Assembly: GCA_910586845.1 (NCBI GenBank)
Contig: CAJUJV010000001.1
Location: 147,415-154,830, forward strand
Direction of reading: 5' to 3'
From: an uncultured Hungatella sp.
GTDB taxonomy: Bacteria; Bacillota; Clostridia; Lachnospirales; Lachnospiraceae
DNA: 7,416 bases
The notes under the pieces are model-generated. The model saw nothing but the letters and a program-made list of their open reading frames with translations, made no database searches and was not told where the DNA came from. Numbering within the stretch: the first letter of the stretch is position 1; every line of letters starts with the position of its first letter. Positions 1 through 6,072 of this stretch are shown in pieces. A program made the position numbers and the translations under genes.

Positions 1-246
1 CTGATCTTACAGATCATCAACGGATTCCGGGTATTTACGGAGAGCTACGTCATCACAGACGGAGGACCGCTGGATTCCACCCTGTCCTACGTGCTGTATC
101 TGTACCGGAGGGCCTTCAATTACTTTGACATGGGCTACAGCTGTGCGCTGGCCTGGATCCTGGTGGCTGTCATCGCCGTGTTTACGGTAGTGCTGTTTAA
201 GACTCAGAACAACTGGGTTTATTATGAGACAGGAGGAGACGAATAA
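1..246 (+). CDS. ABC sugar importer permease, MalF/UgpA type (3' end only)
   Basis: Frame 1 is open from the window edge to TAA at 244-246, giving the last 81 residues of an integral membrane permease. The visible part starts just after the position of the EAA loop. It shows the usual C-terminal pattern of CUT1 permeases of the MalF/UgpA side: a hydrophobic start (LILQIINGFRVF), the periplasm-side motif TDGGPLDSTLSYVLYLYRRAF, a GYSCALAW segment, and a final membrane helix (about residues 55-68, ILVAVIAVFTVVLF) with a short cytoplasmic tail. Such proteins pair with a second permease, a solute-binding protein and a MsmK/UgpC-type ATPase to import oligosaccharides or glycosides. The partner permease begins one base after this stop, so the two are surely co-transcribed. 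The substrate cannot be read from this fragment; the GH115 gene downstream suggests a uronic-acid-bearing oligosaccharide (inference). Confidence 0.92.
   Translation: MILQIINGFRVFTESYVITDGGPLDSTLSYVLYLYRRAFNYFDMGYSCALAWILVAVIAVFTVVLFKTQNNWVYYETGGDE
231..238 (+). promoter_or_regulatory. Ribosome binding site that decides the MalG-type permease start
   Basis: AGGAGGAG lies within the last codons of the upstream permease, 9 bases before ATG 248. It argues against the earlier in-frame ATG at 224, which would have no Shine-Dalgarno sequence of this quality. Confidence 0.8.
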
Positions 247-247
247 A

Positions 248-1099
248 ATGGGAATGCACGCAAAGAGAAATCTGAACTCGGTCATATTTCACGTAGGTGC
301 CTGCCTGCTTGGACTTTTGATGATCTATCCGCTGGTGTGGCTTCTGGCCAGCTCCTTCAAGAGCAATGCCACCATGTTCCACAACACCTACTCCCTGATT
401 CCCGAGGAGTGGGACATCGCAACCAACTTTAAAAGCGGTTTTGAGGGAATCGGCGGCGTGAAATTTATCACCTTTTTCATAAACTCCACCATCGTCACCA
501 TAGTTGGCATGGTAGGCTGTGTGGGAACCTCCCTTCTGGCGGCCTATGCCTTCTCCAGACTGGACTTTAAGTTTTCCAATTTCTGGTTCGGCTGCGTCAT
601 GATGACCATGATGATCCCGGCCCAGGTTATGGTGGTGCCCCAGTACATCATCCTGAAAAAGGTGGGACTCATCGATACCAGAGCCGCCCTGGTGCTGCCC
701 TGGTTTTTCGGAGGAGCCTTCTTCATCTTCCTCATGGTGCAGTTCTTCCGGGGGATCCCCAAAGAACTGGACGAGGCGGCGGCCATCGACGGGTGCAATA
801 AATTCCAGATCCTCTTCAAGATCCTGGTGCCCATCGTGAGGCCCTCCATCATCATCTCATCCATCTTCGCCTTTTACTGGATCTGGCAGGACTTTTTCCA
901 GCCCCTGATCTTCATGAACAGCACCAGGAAATTCACCATCCCCCTGGCCCTGAACATGTACCTGGATCCAAACTCCTACAACAACTACGGCGGACTGTTC
1001 GCCATGTCGGTGATCTCCGTGCTGCCGATCATCATCTTCTTTATCATCTTCCAGAGGTATCTGGTGGACGGAATTGCAATGGATGGCATTAAGGGGTAG
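248..1099 (+). CDS. ABC sugar importer permease, MalG/UgpE type
   Basis: This 283-residue protein is a full-length binding-protein-dependent transport permease of the CUT1 family; 270-300 residues is normal. Visible hallmarks are an N-terminal membrane helix (about 12-36), a MFHNTYSLIPEEW segment typical of the MalG side, further helices around 77-102, 113-135, 150-167 and 200-215, the EAA loop with EAAAIDG at 176-182 and the later conserved ILVPIVRP at 192-199, and the classic C-terminus YLVDGIAMDGIKG (271-283). The EAA loop is the docking site for the ATPase in this family. ATG 248 is chosen because GGAGGAG at 232-238 lies 9 bases upstream; the in-frame ATG at 224 lies inside the preceding gene and upstream of this ribosome binding site. 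The start is one base after the stop of the preceding permease, so the two form a heterodimer-encoding operon. No binding-protein or ATPase gene is in the window. Confidence 0.95.
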   Translation: MGMHAKRNLNSVIFHVGACLLGLLMIYPLVWLLASSFKSNATMFHNTYSLIPEEWDIATNFKSGFEGIGGVKFITFFINSTIVTIVGMVGCVGTSLLAAYAFSRLDFKFSNFWFGCVMMTMMIPAQVMVVPQYIILKKVGLIDTRAALVLPWFFGGAFFIFLMVQFFRGIPKELDEAAAIDGCNKFQILFKILVPIVRPSIIISSIFAFYWIWQDFFQPLIFMNSTRKFTIPLALNMYLDPNSYNNYGGLFAMSVISVLPIIIFFIIFQRYLVDGIAMDGIKG

Positions 1100-1101
1100 G
1101 A

Positions 1102-1269
1102 GAAAAGGTTGGGACCGTATATTCCCGGAAAAGCCATTTATGCCGCGGAGCTGAGACCATAGAAAACAGGAGGGCCCTCAGCCCGAGTGTTTTCTGCTTT
1201 ACTGGGCTTAAGCGGAGCACGTTTGGCATAACGGAGGCTTTGGAGGGAATATACGGTCCCAATCTTCTC
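1102..1269. repeat. 168-bp long inverted-repeat element, MITE-like or structured intercistronic RNA
   Basis: The stretch between the permease stop (1099) and the GH115 gene is almost entirely one nested inverted repeat. The outer arms 1109-1126 and 1245-1262 are perfectly complementary over 18 bp. They extend outward to 1102 and 1269 with one G-U and one mismatch. Further in, AAAGCC (1130-1135) pairs with GGCTTT (1236-1241) and TTATGCC (1138-1144) with GGCATAA (1225-1231). At the tip, AGAAAACA (1161-1168) pairs with TGTTTTCT (1188-1195), followed by GGGC/GCCC (1172-1175/1181-1184). A 10-bp palindrome, GAGGGCCCTC, lies at 1170-1179. The two unpaired inner flanks share the direct repeat GCGGAGC (1145-1151 and 1212-1218). 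There is no credible coding capacity and no clear target-site duplication. It may be a non-autonomous mobile repeat or an RNA structure affecting mRNA stability between importer and enzyme; the sequence alone does not decide. Confidence 0.85.
1161..1195. repeat. Apical hairpin of the inverted-repeat element
   Basis: Eight perfect base pairs (AGAAAACA with TGTTTTCT) enclose a symmetric 3x3 purine internal loop (GGA/GAG). A GGGC/GCCC stem with the loop CCTCA closes it. In + transcripts the 3' arm is U-rich (TGTTTTCT), giving a faint resemblance to an intrinsic terminator, but the U-run is short and is itself paired. It is best read as the tip of the larger element, possibly with a minor attenuating effect. 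Confidence 0.6.
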
Positions 1270-1301
1270 ACACCGTCGCCTTCCGAAATTTTATGTAGAA
1301 A

Positions 1302-1308
1302 AAGGAGG
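1302..1308 (+). promoter_or_regulatory. Ribosome binding site of the GH115 gene
   Basis: AAGGAGG lies 7 bases before ATG 1316 and just outside the right arm of the inverted-repeat element. The element therefore would not occlude it even when folded. It fixes the start at 1316. Confidence 0.85.
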
Positions 1309-1315
1309 TTTTGGT

Positions 1316-3199
1316 ATGATTTTGAGGGAGGGTTTTGGGGTGGACTTAAGCGGTCTGCCCGGAGAAGTCTGTACAAAGGCCGTGCTGGGGGCTGCAGATC
1401 ACTTAAAGAGGGATATGGGATTTGTGCTGGCACGGACGGATGAAGAGGGAGGCGGCCGGATCGTCCTGGAGTACGGCCGGATGGAGCGGGAGTGTTATGA
1501 GCTTCGGGTCTGCGGCGAGGAACTGCGGATCTTGGCGGGGGATGAGCTGGGTTTCGTGTACGGGATCTACGGGGTCAGCAGGGAGATCCTGGGGGTTCAT
1601 GATTTCTGGTTCTGGAATGACCAGAGGTTTGAGAAAAAGGATCGGATTGAGGTGCCGGAGGGATTTTACAGGAGAAGCCGGCCTTTTGCGGTGGCTTTGA
1701 GAGGATGGTTCATCAATGATGAGGTGCTCATCAGCCGGTGGAGTGTGGACCGGGATCCGGTGAAGCCCTGGGCCATGGCCCTGGAGGCCCTTCTGCGGTG
1801 CGGCGGCAACATGGTGATCCCGGGGACCGATAAGAACAGCGAAAAGTACCGGCAGCTGGCCTCGGATATGGGGCTTTTCATCACCCATCACCACGCGGAA
1901 CCCTTGGGAGCACCCATGTTTGCCAGGGTGTATCCGGATTTGAATCCTTCCTACAAGGAGAACGGAAAATTGTTCCGGGGGCTGTGGGAGCAGGGACTTG
2001 AGGAGCAGAAGGATCTGAAGGTGGTGTGGAACCTGGGATTTCGGGGACAGGGAGACTGCCCTTTCTGGGAAAATGACCCGGAGTACGCCTCAGACGAGGA
2101 CAGAGGACGGCTCATGGGAAATCTGATCGAAGAGCAGTATCAGATGGTGAAGAGACAGGATCCGGAAGGAGTCTGCTGTACCAATCTCTACGGGGAGACC
2201 ATGGAGCTGTACCAGAAGGGCTGTCTGAAGCTTCCAAAGGACGTGATCAGGATCTGGGCGGACAACGGATTCGGGAAGATGGTTTCCAGAAGGCAGGAGA
2301 ATCACAACCCGCGGATCCCCTCACTCCCGTCAGAGACGGACACAGACGGCTGCCATGGGATTTATTATCATGTGTCTTTTTATGATCTCCAGGCGGCAAA
2401 CCACATCACCATGCTTCCCAACTCTCCGGAGCTGGTATGCAGGGAGCTGGAGAGGGTGATGAGCCGGGGAGCAAAGGATTACTGGCTGATCAATTGTTCC
2501 AATGTGAAGCCTCACATGTTCTATCTGGGACTGATTTCCCGGATCTGGAGAGATGGGAAGGCGGACTGGAGGGAGTATTTAAGGGCCTATATCCGGGATT
2601 ATCTGGAACTCTACGGTTCTCTGGCAGAGGCGCTTTTCTGGTCCGGGAAGACCCGGTCTCTCACAGAGCAGATGGAGTGGTACAAGGGACTATGTCTTCA
2701 GGGAACGGACAATTATACCAGGTTTGTGAGGGAGTATGAAAGGGTGGCGGAGGGTCTGCCGGAGCATGGGGAGGTGGTTTTCAGAGACGGACTGCTGCTC
2801 CACGGACAGATCTATCAGTACTGCTATACAGGGGCCGGTCAGTTCTGTATGGGATATGAACAGGCCCTGGCAGGGGATCTTAAGAAGGCTTTCTATCATG
2901 TGGGAAAAGCGGCGGAATGTTATCAGAAAGCCAACGAGGCTATGAGGGCCAGGGAACACGGAAAATGGCTGGGATTCTATGCCAACGAGTGTCTGACGGA
3001 CTTAAAACAGACGGCCTGGGTTCTTGGGGGACTGATGGCCTGGATTCGTACCCTGGACGACGGACCCCACTATTATCTCTGGCAGAGGGAGTTTCTCTAT
3101 TCGGAAAAGGACCGGAGGGTTCTGCTGATTCTCAATATGGAAAACCATCTGACCGATGAGGAGATCTTTCAGCTTATGAAGGAGAGATGGGAGGCTTGA
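1316..3199 (+). CDS. GH115-family glycoside hydrolase, probable cytoplasmic alpha-glucuronidase
   Basis: This 627-residue protein matches the glycosyl hydrolase 115 pattern (family activity: release of 4-O-methyl-glucuronic or glucuronic acid from xylan or related chains). Visible landmarks in order are: an N-terminal region ending in GDELGFVYGIYGVSREILG (75-93); GWFINDE (130-136), which opens the catalytic barrel; HHHAEPLG (191-198); NLGFRGQGD (239-247); GETMELY (293-299); IWADNGFG (313-320); GIYYHVSFYD (348-357); and WLINCSNVKPHMFYL (390-404). The last part is a helical region of about 200 residues. Many GH115 enzymes are 800-1000 residues with an extra C-terminal beta domain; that domain is absent here, and the stop is clean. 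There is no signal peptide, so the enzyme should act in the cytoplasm on an imported oligosaccharide, in keeping with the ABC permeases just upstream. I assign the family by motif recognition; the exact substrate is inferred. Confidence 0.85.
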   Translation: MILREGFGVDLSGLPGEVCTKAVLGAADHLKRDMGFVLARTDEEGGGRIVLEYGRMERECYELRVCGEELRILAGDELGFVYGIYGVSREILGVHDFWFWNDQRFEKKDRIEVPEGFYRRSRPFAVALRGWFINDEVLISRWSVDRDPVKPWAMALEALLRCGGNMVIPGTDKNSEKYRQLASDMGLFITHHHAEPLGAPMFARVYPDLNPSYKENGKLFRGLWEQGLEEQKDLKVVWNLGFRGQGDCPFWENDPEYASDEDRGRLMGNLIEEQYQMVKRQDPEGVCCTNLYGETMELYQKGCLKLPKDVIRIWADNGFGKMVSRRQENHNPRIPSLPSETDTDGCHGIYYHVSFYDLQAANHITMLPNSPELVCRELERVMSRGAKDYWLINCSNVKPHMFYLGLISRIWRDGKADWREYLRAYIRDYLELYGSLAEALFWSGKTRSLTEQMEWYKGLCLQGTDNYTRFVREYERVAEGLPEHGEVVFRDGLLLHGQIYQYCYTGAGQFCMGYEQALAGDLKKAFYHVGKAAECYQKANEAMRAREHGKWLGFYANECLTDLKQTAWVLGGLMAWIRTLDDGPHYYLWQREFLYSEKDRRVLLILNMENHLTDEEIFQLMKERWEA

Positions 3200-3224
3200 C
3201 ATTTTTGCTCTATAGTTGTAGAAT
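3196..3224 (+). promoter_or_regulatory. Sigma-A type promoter of the BlaI/M56 operon
   Basis: TTGACA at 3196-3201 and TAGAAT at 3219-3224 are separated by exactly 17 bases. The -35 box contains the TGA stop codon of the GH115 gene (3197-3199), so the two genes are packed without a gap. The predicted transcription start is near 3231, inside the region carrying the second operator dyad. Confidence 0.82.
3209..3222 (+). promoter_or_regulatory. BlaI/MecI-type operator 1
   Basis: TCTATAGTTGTAGA is a dyad of six-base arms around a two-base centre, with one mismatch (CTATA against TGTAG). It lies between the -35 and -10 boxes and runs into the -10. The TACA/TGTA core is what BlaI, MecI and relatives are known to bind. 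Its centre is 26 bp from that of operator 2. Confidence 0.75.
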
Positions 3225-3234
3225 AAAGATATAT

Positions 3235-3248
3235 TCTACATTTGTAGA
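3235..3248 (+). promoter_or_regulatory. BlaI/MecI-type operator 2
   Basis: TCTACATTTGTAGA is a perfect dyad (TCTACA, TT, TGTAGA) at about the transcription start and just before the ribosome binding site. With operator 1 it gives the two-site arrangement typical of self-repressed BlaI-family operons. Confidence 0.82.
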
Positions 3249-3265
3249 GAAAGGAGACTGCTTCT

Positions 3266-3643
3266 ATGGGAATTACCATCCGCCGTCTGCCGGATACGGA
3301 GCTGGAGGTGATGCAGGCCATATGGGCCTGTGAGTCTCCGGCGGCCCGGACAGACATCAATGAAATCCTGAAAGATACTCACCCCATGGCGCCGACCACC
3401 CTCTTGACCGTGCTTGCGCGCCTGTCAGAAAAAGGGTTTGTTCAGATTCAAAAGGAAGGCCGCAGCGCCCGATATATCCCGCTGATTGCAAGGCAGGACT
3501 ATCTTGCACAGCAGAGCCGGAGCTTTGTGGAGAAGGTCTGCGGCGGAAGCCTGCCCGCCTTTGCCGCGGCTCTGTGTGACAGCGGGCTGACCAAAGAGGA
3601 ACTGACGCAGCTGCGGGAGCTCCTGGAGAGGGGGGTCCTATGA
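3266..3643 (+). CDS. BlaI/MecI/CopY-family transcriptional repressor
   Basis: This 125-residue protein has the normal length for the family. The N-terminal winged helix (about 1-75) starts with the typical LPDTELEVMQAIW (8-20). The recognition helix region is PTTLLTVLARLSEKGFVQ (43-60) and the wing is EGRSARYIPLI (64-74). The C-terminal dimerisation region (about 78-125) includes CGGSLPAFAAAL (92-103). This roughly aligns with the segment of S. aureus BlaI/MecI that is cut on induction (established for those proteins; inferred here). The ribosome binding site AAGGAG (3251-3256) is 9 bases before the ATG. Its stop overlaps the start of the M56 protease (ATGA, 3640-3643), so the two are translationally coupled. 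It should bind the two dyads in its own promoter. Resistance to beta-lactams should not be assumed: most such pairs in Clostridia control other genes. Confidence 0.93.
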   Translation: MGITIRRLPDTELEVMQAIWACESPAARTDINEILKDTHPMAPTTLLTVLARLSEKGFVQIQKEGRSARYIPLIARQDYLAQQSRSFVEKVCGGSLPAFAAALCDSGLTKEELTQLRELLERGVL

Positions 3644-5064
3644 CATCAGAACTTCTCATCAGGGGAGTGATGGCGCTGATCTTCAGTGCGGTATTTGCCT
3701 GGGGGATCTTTGACCGGAGCCGGGACAGGGATGGGGACGGCAGCCGTCAGCGGTATCTGCCTTATATCTCCGGCTCAGTGCTTCCCGCCTGCGTATTGGC
3801 TCTTTTGATCTGCTCCTTCATCCTGAGTGATGCAAAAACCGCTGTGGGGGTTACGGTCACATTCTGTTTTGGGGTGTTTCTCCATATCTGTATCTATTAC
3901 CTTCTGCTGATGCCGGCCCTGCCTTTTTTGCGGCGGCATATCAGTGCGCGGGCCTGCGCCGTCCTGTGGATGCTCCCCAATTATCTCTATGTGACCCAGA
4001 TGAACTATATGCGGCTGCCCGGACCTTACTGGGTGATCGAGGCTCCTTTCCGTCTGGTACAGATATTGCTGACCCTGTGGCTGACTGGTTTTCTGGCGGT
4101 TCTGGGCGGGAATATCCTCTCCCATCTGATCTTCCGCGCACGTATCCTGCGGGACGCCTTCCCGGTTACCGATCCGGCGGTTCTGGCTATATGGCGTCAG
4201 GAAGTAGAGTATGCCCGGTTTGACAAGCCGAAGTTCAGGCTGGTAGTTTCGCCTGTACTCAAAACGCCCCTGTCCGTGGGCCTGTTCCGGCGGTCTGTTC
4301 GGGTGGTGCTGCCGGAGAGGGACTATACTCCTGAAGAACTGTCCCTCATCTTCCGCCACGAGCTGGTCCATATCGGCCGGGAGGATTCCTGGAATAAATT
4401 CTTTCTTGTATTTTGTTCGGCTATGTGCTGGTTCAATCCCCTCATGTGGATGGCTGTGAGAAGGAGTTCCGAGGATCTGGAGCTGAGCTGCGATGAGACC
4501 GTACTGCTGGATTCCGGCCATGAGGACAAACGCCGATATGCGGAATTGCTCTTAAAGACCGCCGGAGACGAGAAGGGCTTCACCACCTGTCTGTCCGCCT
4601 CCGCGGGCGCCCTGCGCTACCGGCTGAAAAACGTGGTTAACCCGGAGAAAAAGCCCTCGGGCGCACTGGTGGTCGGGCTTATATTTTTCCTGCTGTGTAT
4701 GAGCTGCGGTTATGTGGCCCTTGCCTGGGAGGAGAGCACGGGGGCCGACGTGATCTACCGGTCCCGGCCTCTGGAGCAGTATGGCCTGATGAGCACAAAC
4801 TGGGATGATCTGACCTGTACCGATGAGGCGGCTCTGCACCGCTATCTGTCCGCCCAGCCCATGGAGCGCATTTCAGGGAACTACTCCTTTGACGGGCAAG
4901 AGCCATCCCTGTCCCTGCTGCTTCACACCCCGGAGGGTCTGCTGTCCATCACCCTGTCGGACCGGTTTCTGAAACTGGTTCCGCTGTATGACAGGACAGA
5001 GGTCCAATACTACTATCTGCCGGATGGTACGGACTGGGATGCGCTGAGAGCGTATTATCATTGA
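3640..5064 (+). CDS. M56-family (BlaR1/MecR1-like) membrane metalloprotease, signal transducer
   Basis: This 474-residue protein is the sensor/protease partner of the BlaI-type repressor just upstream, with a 4-base overlap. Predicted membrane segments lie at about 5-24, 42-62, 68-95 and 136-163. A cytoplasmic zinc protease domain follows, with HELVH at 240-244 (zinc ligands and catalytic Glu) and ELSCDE at 281-286 (probable third ligand). A hydrophobic stretch at 254-272 lies between them. A final membrane helix is at about 341-362. The last 110 or so residues should face outside. They lack the SxxK, SxN and KTG motifs of the penicillin-binding domain of true BlaR1, and the protein is shorter than BlaR1 (about 585-600 residues). 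It therefore most likely senses something other than a beta-lactam. Inference from the family: signal binding activates the protease and leads to loss of the repressor. The ATG is preceded by a G-rich site, GGAGAGGGGGG. Confidence 0.92.
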   Translation: MTSELLIRGVMALIFSAVFAWGIFDRSRDRDGDGSRQRYLPYISGSVLPACVLALLICSFILSDAKTAVGVTVTFCFGVFLHICIYYLLLMPALPFLRRHISARACAVLWMLPNYLYVTQMNYMRLPGPYWVIEAPFRLVQILLTLWLTGFLAVLGGNILSHLIFRARILRDAFPVTDPAVLAIWRQEVEYARFDKPKFRLVVSPVLKTPLSVGLFRRSVRVVLPERDYTPEELSLIFRHELVHIGREDSWNKFFLVFCSAMCWFNPLMWMAVRRSSEDLELSCDETVLLDSGHEDKRRYAELLLKTAGDEKGFTTCLSASAGALRYRLKNVVNPEKKPSGALVVGLIFFLLCMSCGYVALAWEESTGADVIYRSRPLEQYGLMSTNWDDLTCTDEAALHRYLSAQPMERISGNYSFDGQEPSLSLLLHTPEGLLSITLSDRFLKLVPLYDRTEVQYYYLPDGTDWDALRAYYH

Positions 5065-5077
5065 TAATGCTTTCATC

Positions 5078-5106
5078 TTGCAATCTCCCCCAAACCGTGA
5101 TATAAC
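5078..5106 (+). promoter_or_regulatory. Promoter of the AEC transporter gene
   Basis: TTGCAA (5078-5083) and TATAAC (5101-5106) are 17 bases apart. TG one base before the -10 (5098-5099) makes it an extended -10 promoter. It sits in the 69-bp gap after the M56 gene, so the transporter can be expressed independently. No CTACA/TGTAG operator is present, so control by the BlaI-type repressor is not suggested. Confidence 0.65.
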
Positions 5107-5133
5107 AGGTCAGGAAAAGGGAGGAGTCAGAAG

Positions 5134-6051
5134 ATGGAAATGACAGCAGTATTAACCAGGGCAGCTTGTTTTATCGGAATCATTTTGATGGGATATCTTC
5201 TGAGGCAGGCAGGTTTCTTTAAGCCGGAAGATTTCCATGTGCTTTCCAGGATCGTGCTGAAGATCACCCTTCCGGCAGCCATTATCGTCAGCTTCGCGGG
5301 CAAGGAGATCGATGTCTCCATGCTGGCATTGTGTCTTCTGGGTCTCGGAGGAGGCCTGGTCTACATAGCGGCGGGATTCCTGATGAATATGAGGGCTTCC
5401 AGGGATAAGAAGGCCTTCGAGATCCTGAATCTGTCGGGGTACAATATCGGAAATTTCACTTTGCCCTTTGTCCAGAGTTTTCTGGGCCCCATGGGGGTGG
5501 TGATCACCAGCCTGTTCGACACCGGCAACGCGGTGGTCTGTCTTGGAGGCGCTTACAGCGTGGCTGCCATGGCCAAGGGAGAGGGAAAAGGGAAGCCTGT
5601 GGTACAGGTGGCCAGGACCCTGGTGAAATCCGTGCCTTTTGACACGTATATGATCATGACAGTTCTCTGTCTTCTGGGGATCCGGCTTCCGGACCAGGCC
5701 ATATCCTTCGCAGGGATCATCGCTGACGGCAACGCGTTTATGGCCATGCTGATGATCGGAGTGGGCTTTAAGCTCTCCGGCGACAGAAGTCAGATGGGAA
5801 CCATCATAAAGATCCTGGCAGTGAGGTATGGTGTGGCGGCGCTTTTGTCTGCGGGATTTTATTTCCTCCTTCCCATGCCCTTAGAGTACCGCCAGACTCT
5901 GGCTATTCTGGTATTTGCCCCCATCGCGTCGGCGGCCCCTGCTTTTACGGCTGACCTGAAAGGGGATATCGGACTGTCCAGCGCCGTTAATTCCATATCC
6001 ATTCTCATCAGTATCTGCTGTATTGTGGCCGTGGTAGGGCTGGTGCTGTAA
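5134..6051 (+). CDS. AEC-family (auxin efflux carrier-like) transporter
   Basis: This 305-residue membrane protein has the family's usual length (about 300-320). It shows AEC hallmarks: a first helix with GYLLRQAGFF (20-29), LSRIVLKITLPAAIIVSF (38-54), the discontinuous-helix region SGYNIGNFTLPFVQSFLGPMG (101-121), and FDTGNAVVCLGGAY (128-141). A central charged loop (AKGEGKGKP, 147-155) separates two halves of about five helices each. The C-terminal half contains LMIGVGFKLSG and FAPIASAAPAF. Bacterial members are proton- or sodium-coupled carriers of small organic anions such as malate or lactate, but the substrate of this one cannot be told. GGGAGGAG (5119-5126) is 7 bases before ATG 5134. 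Its 3' end converges on the MerR-type gene with 21 bp between the stops and no visible terminator. Confidence 0.9.
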   Translation: MEMTAVLTRAACFIGIILMGYLLRQAGFFKPEDFHVLSRIVLKITLPAAIIVSFAGKEIDVSMLALCLLGLGGGLVYIAAGFLMNMRASRDKKAFEILNLSGYNIGNFTLPFVQSFLGPMGVVITSLFDTGNAVVCLGGAYSVAAMAKGEGKGKPVVQVARTLVKSVPFDTYMIMTVLCLLGIRLPDQAISFAGIIADGNAFMAMLMIGVGFKLSGDRSQMGTIIKILAVRYGVAALLSAGFYFLLPMPLEYRQTLAILVFAPIASAAPAFTADLKGDIGLSSAVNSISILISICCIVAVVGLVL

Positions 6052-6072
6052 GAAGAATTTTTCCCGGGAGCA

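Noticed and set aside
224..247. Earlier ATG for the MalG-type permease
   Set aside because: It lies inside the preceding permease gene and upstream of the AGGAGGAG at 231-238, which fits ATG 248.
1161..1200. Intrinsic terminator at the apical hairpin of the element
   Set aside because: The U-rich part is short, interrupted and itself base-paired in the stem, with no run of U after a GC-rich stem. At most it could be a weak attenuator.
1223..1255. Promoter inside the inverted-repeat element (TTGGCA and TATACG)
   Set aside because: The spacing is 21 bases and the -10 is poor; not supported.
1240..1443. Short + strand frame starting inside the inverted-repeat element and running into the GH115 gene
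   Set aside because: It has no ribosome binding site, its sequence looks random, and it overlaps the well-supported hydrolase frame, which has a strong site at 1302-1308.
3775..4521. Long minus-strand frame opposite the M56 gene
   Set aside because: It is a shadow frame rich in Gln, His and Pro, typical of reverse translation of a GC-rich gene, with no family resemblance or ribosome binding site.
3640..5064. Naming the pair blaR1/blaI or calling it a beta-lactam resistance locus
   Set aside because: The membrane protein lacks a penicillin-binding domain and no beta-lactamase or PBP gene is adjacent.
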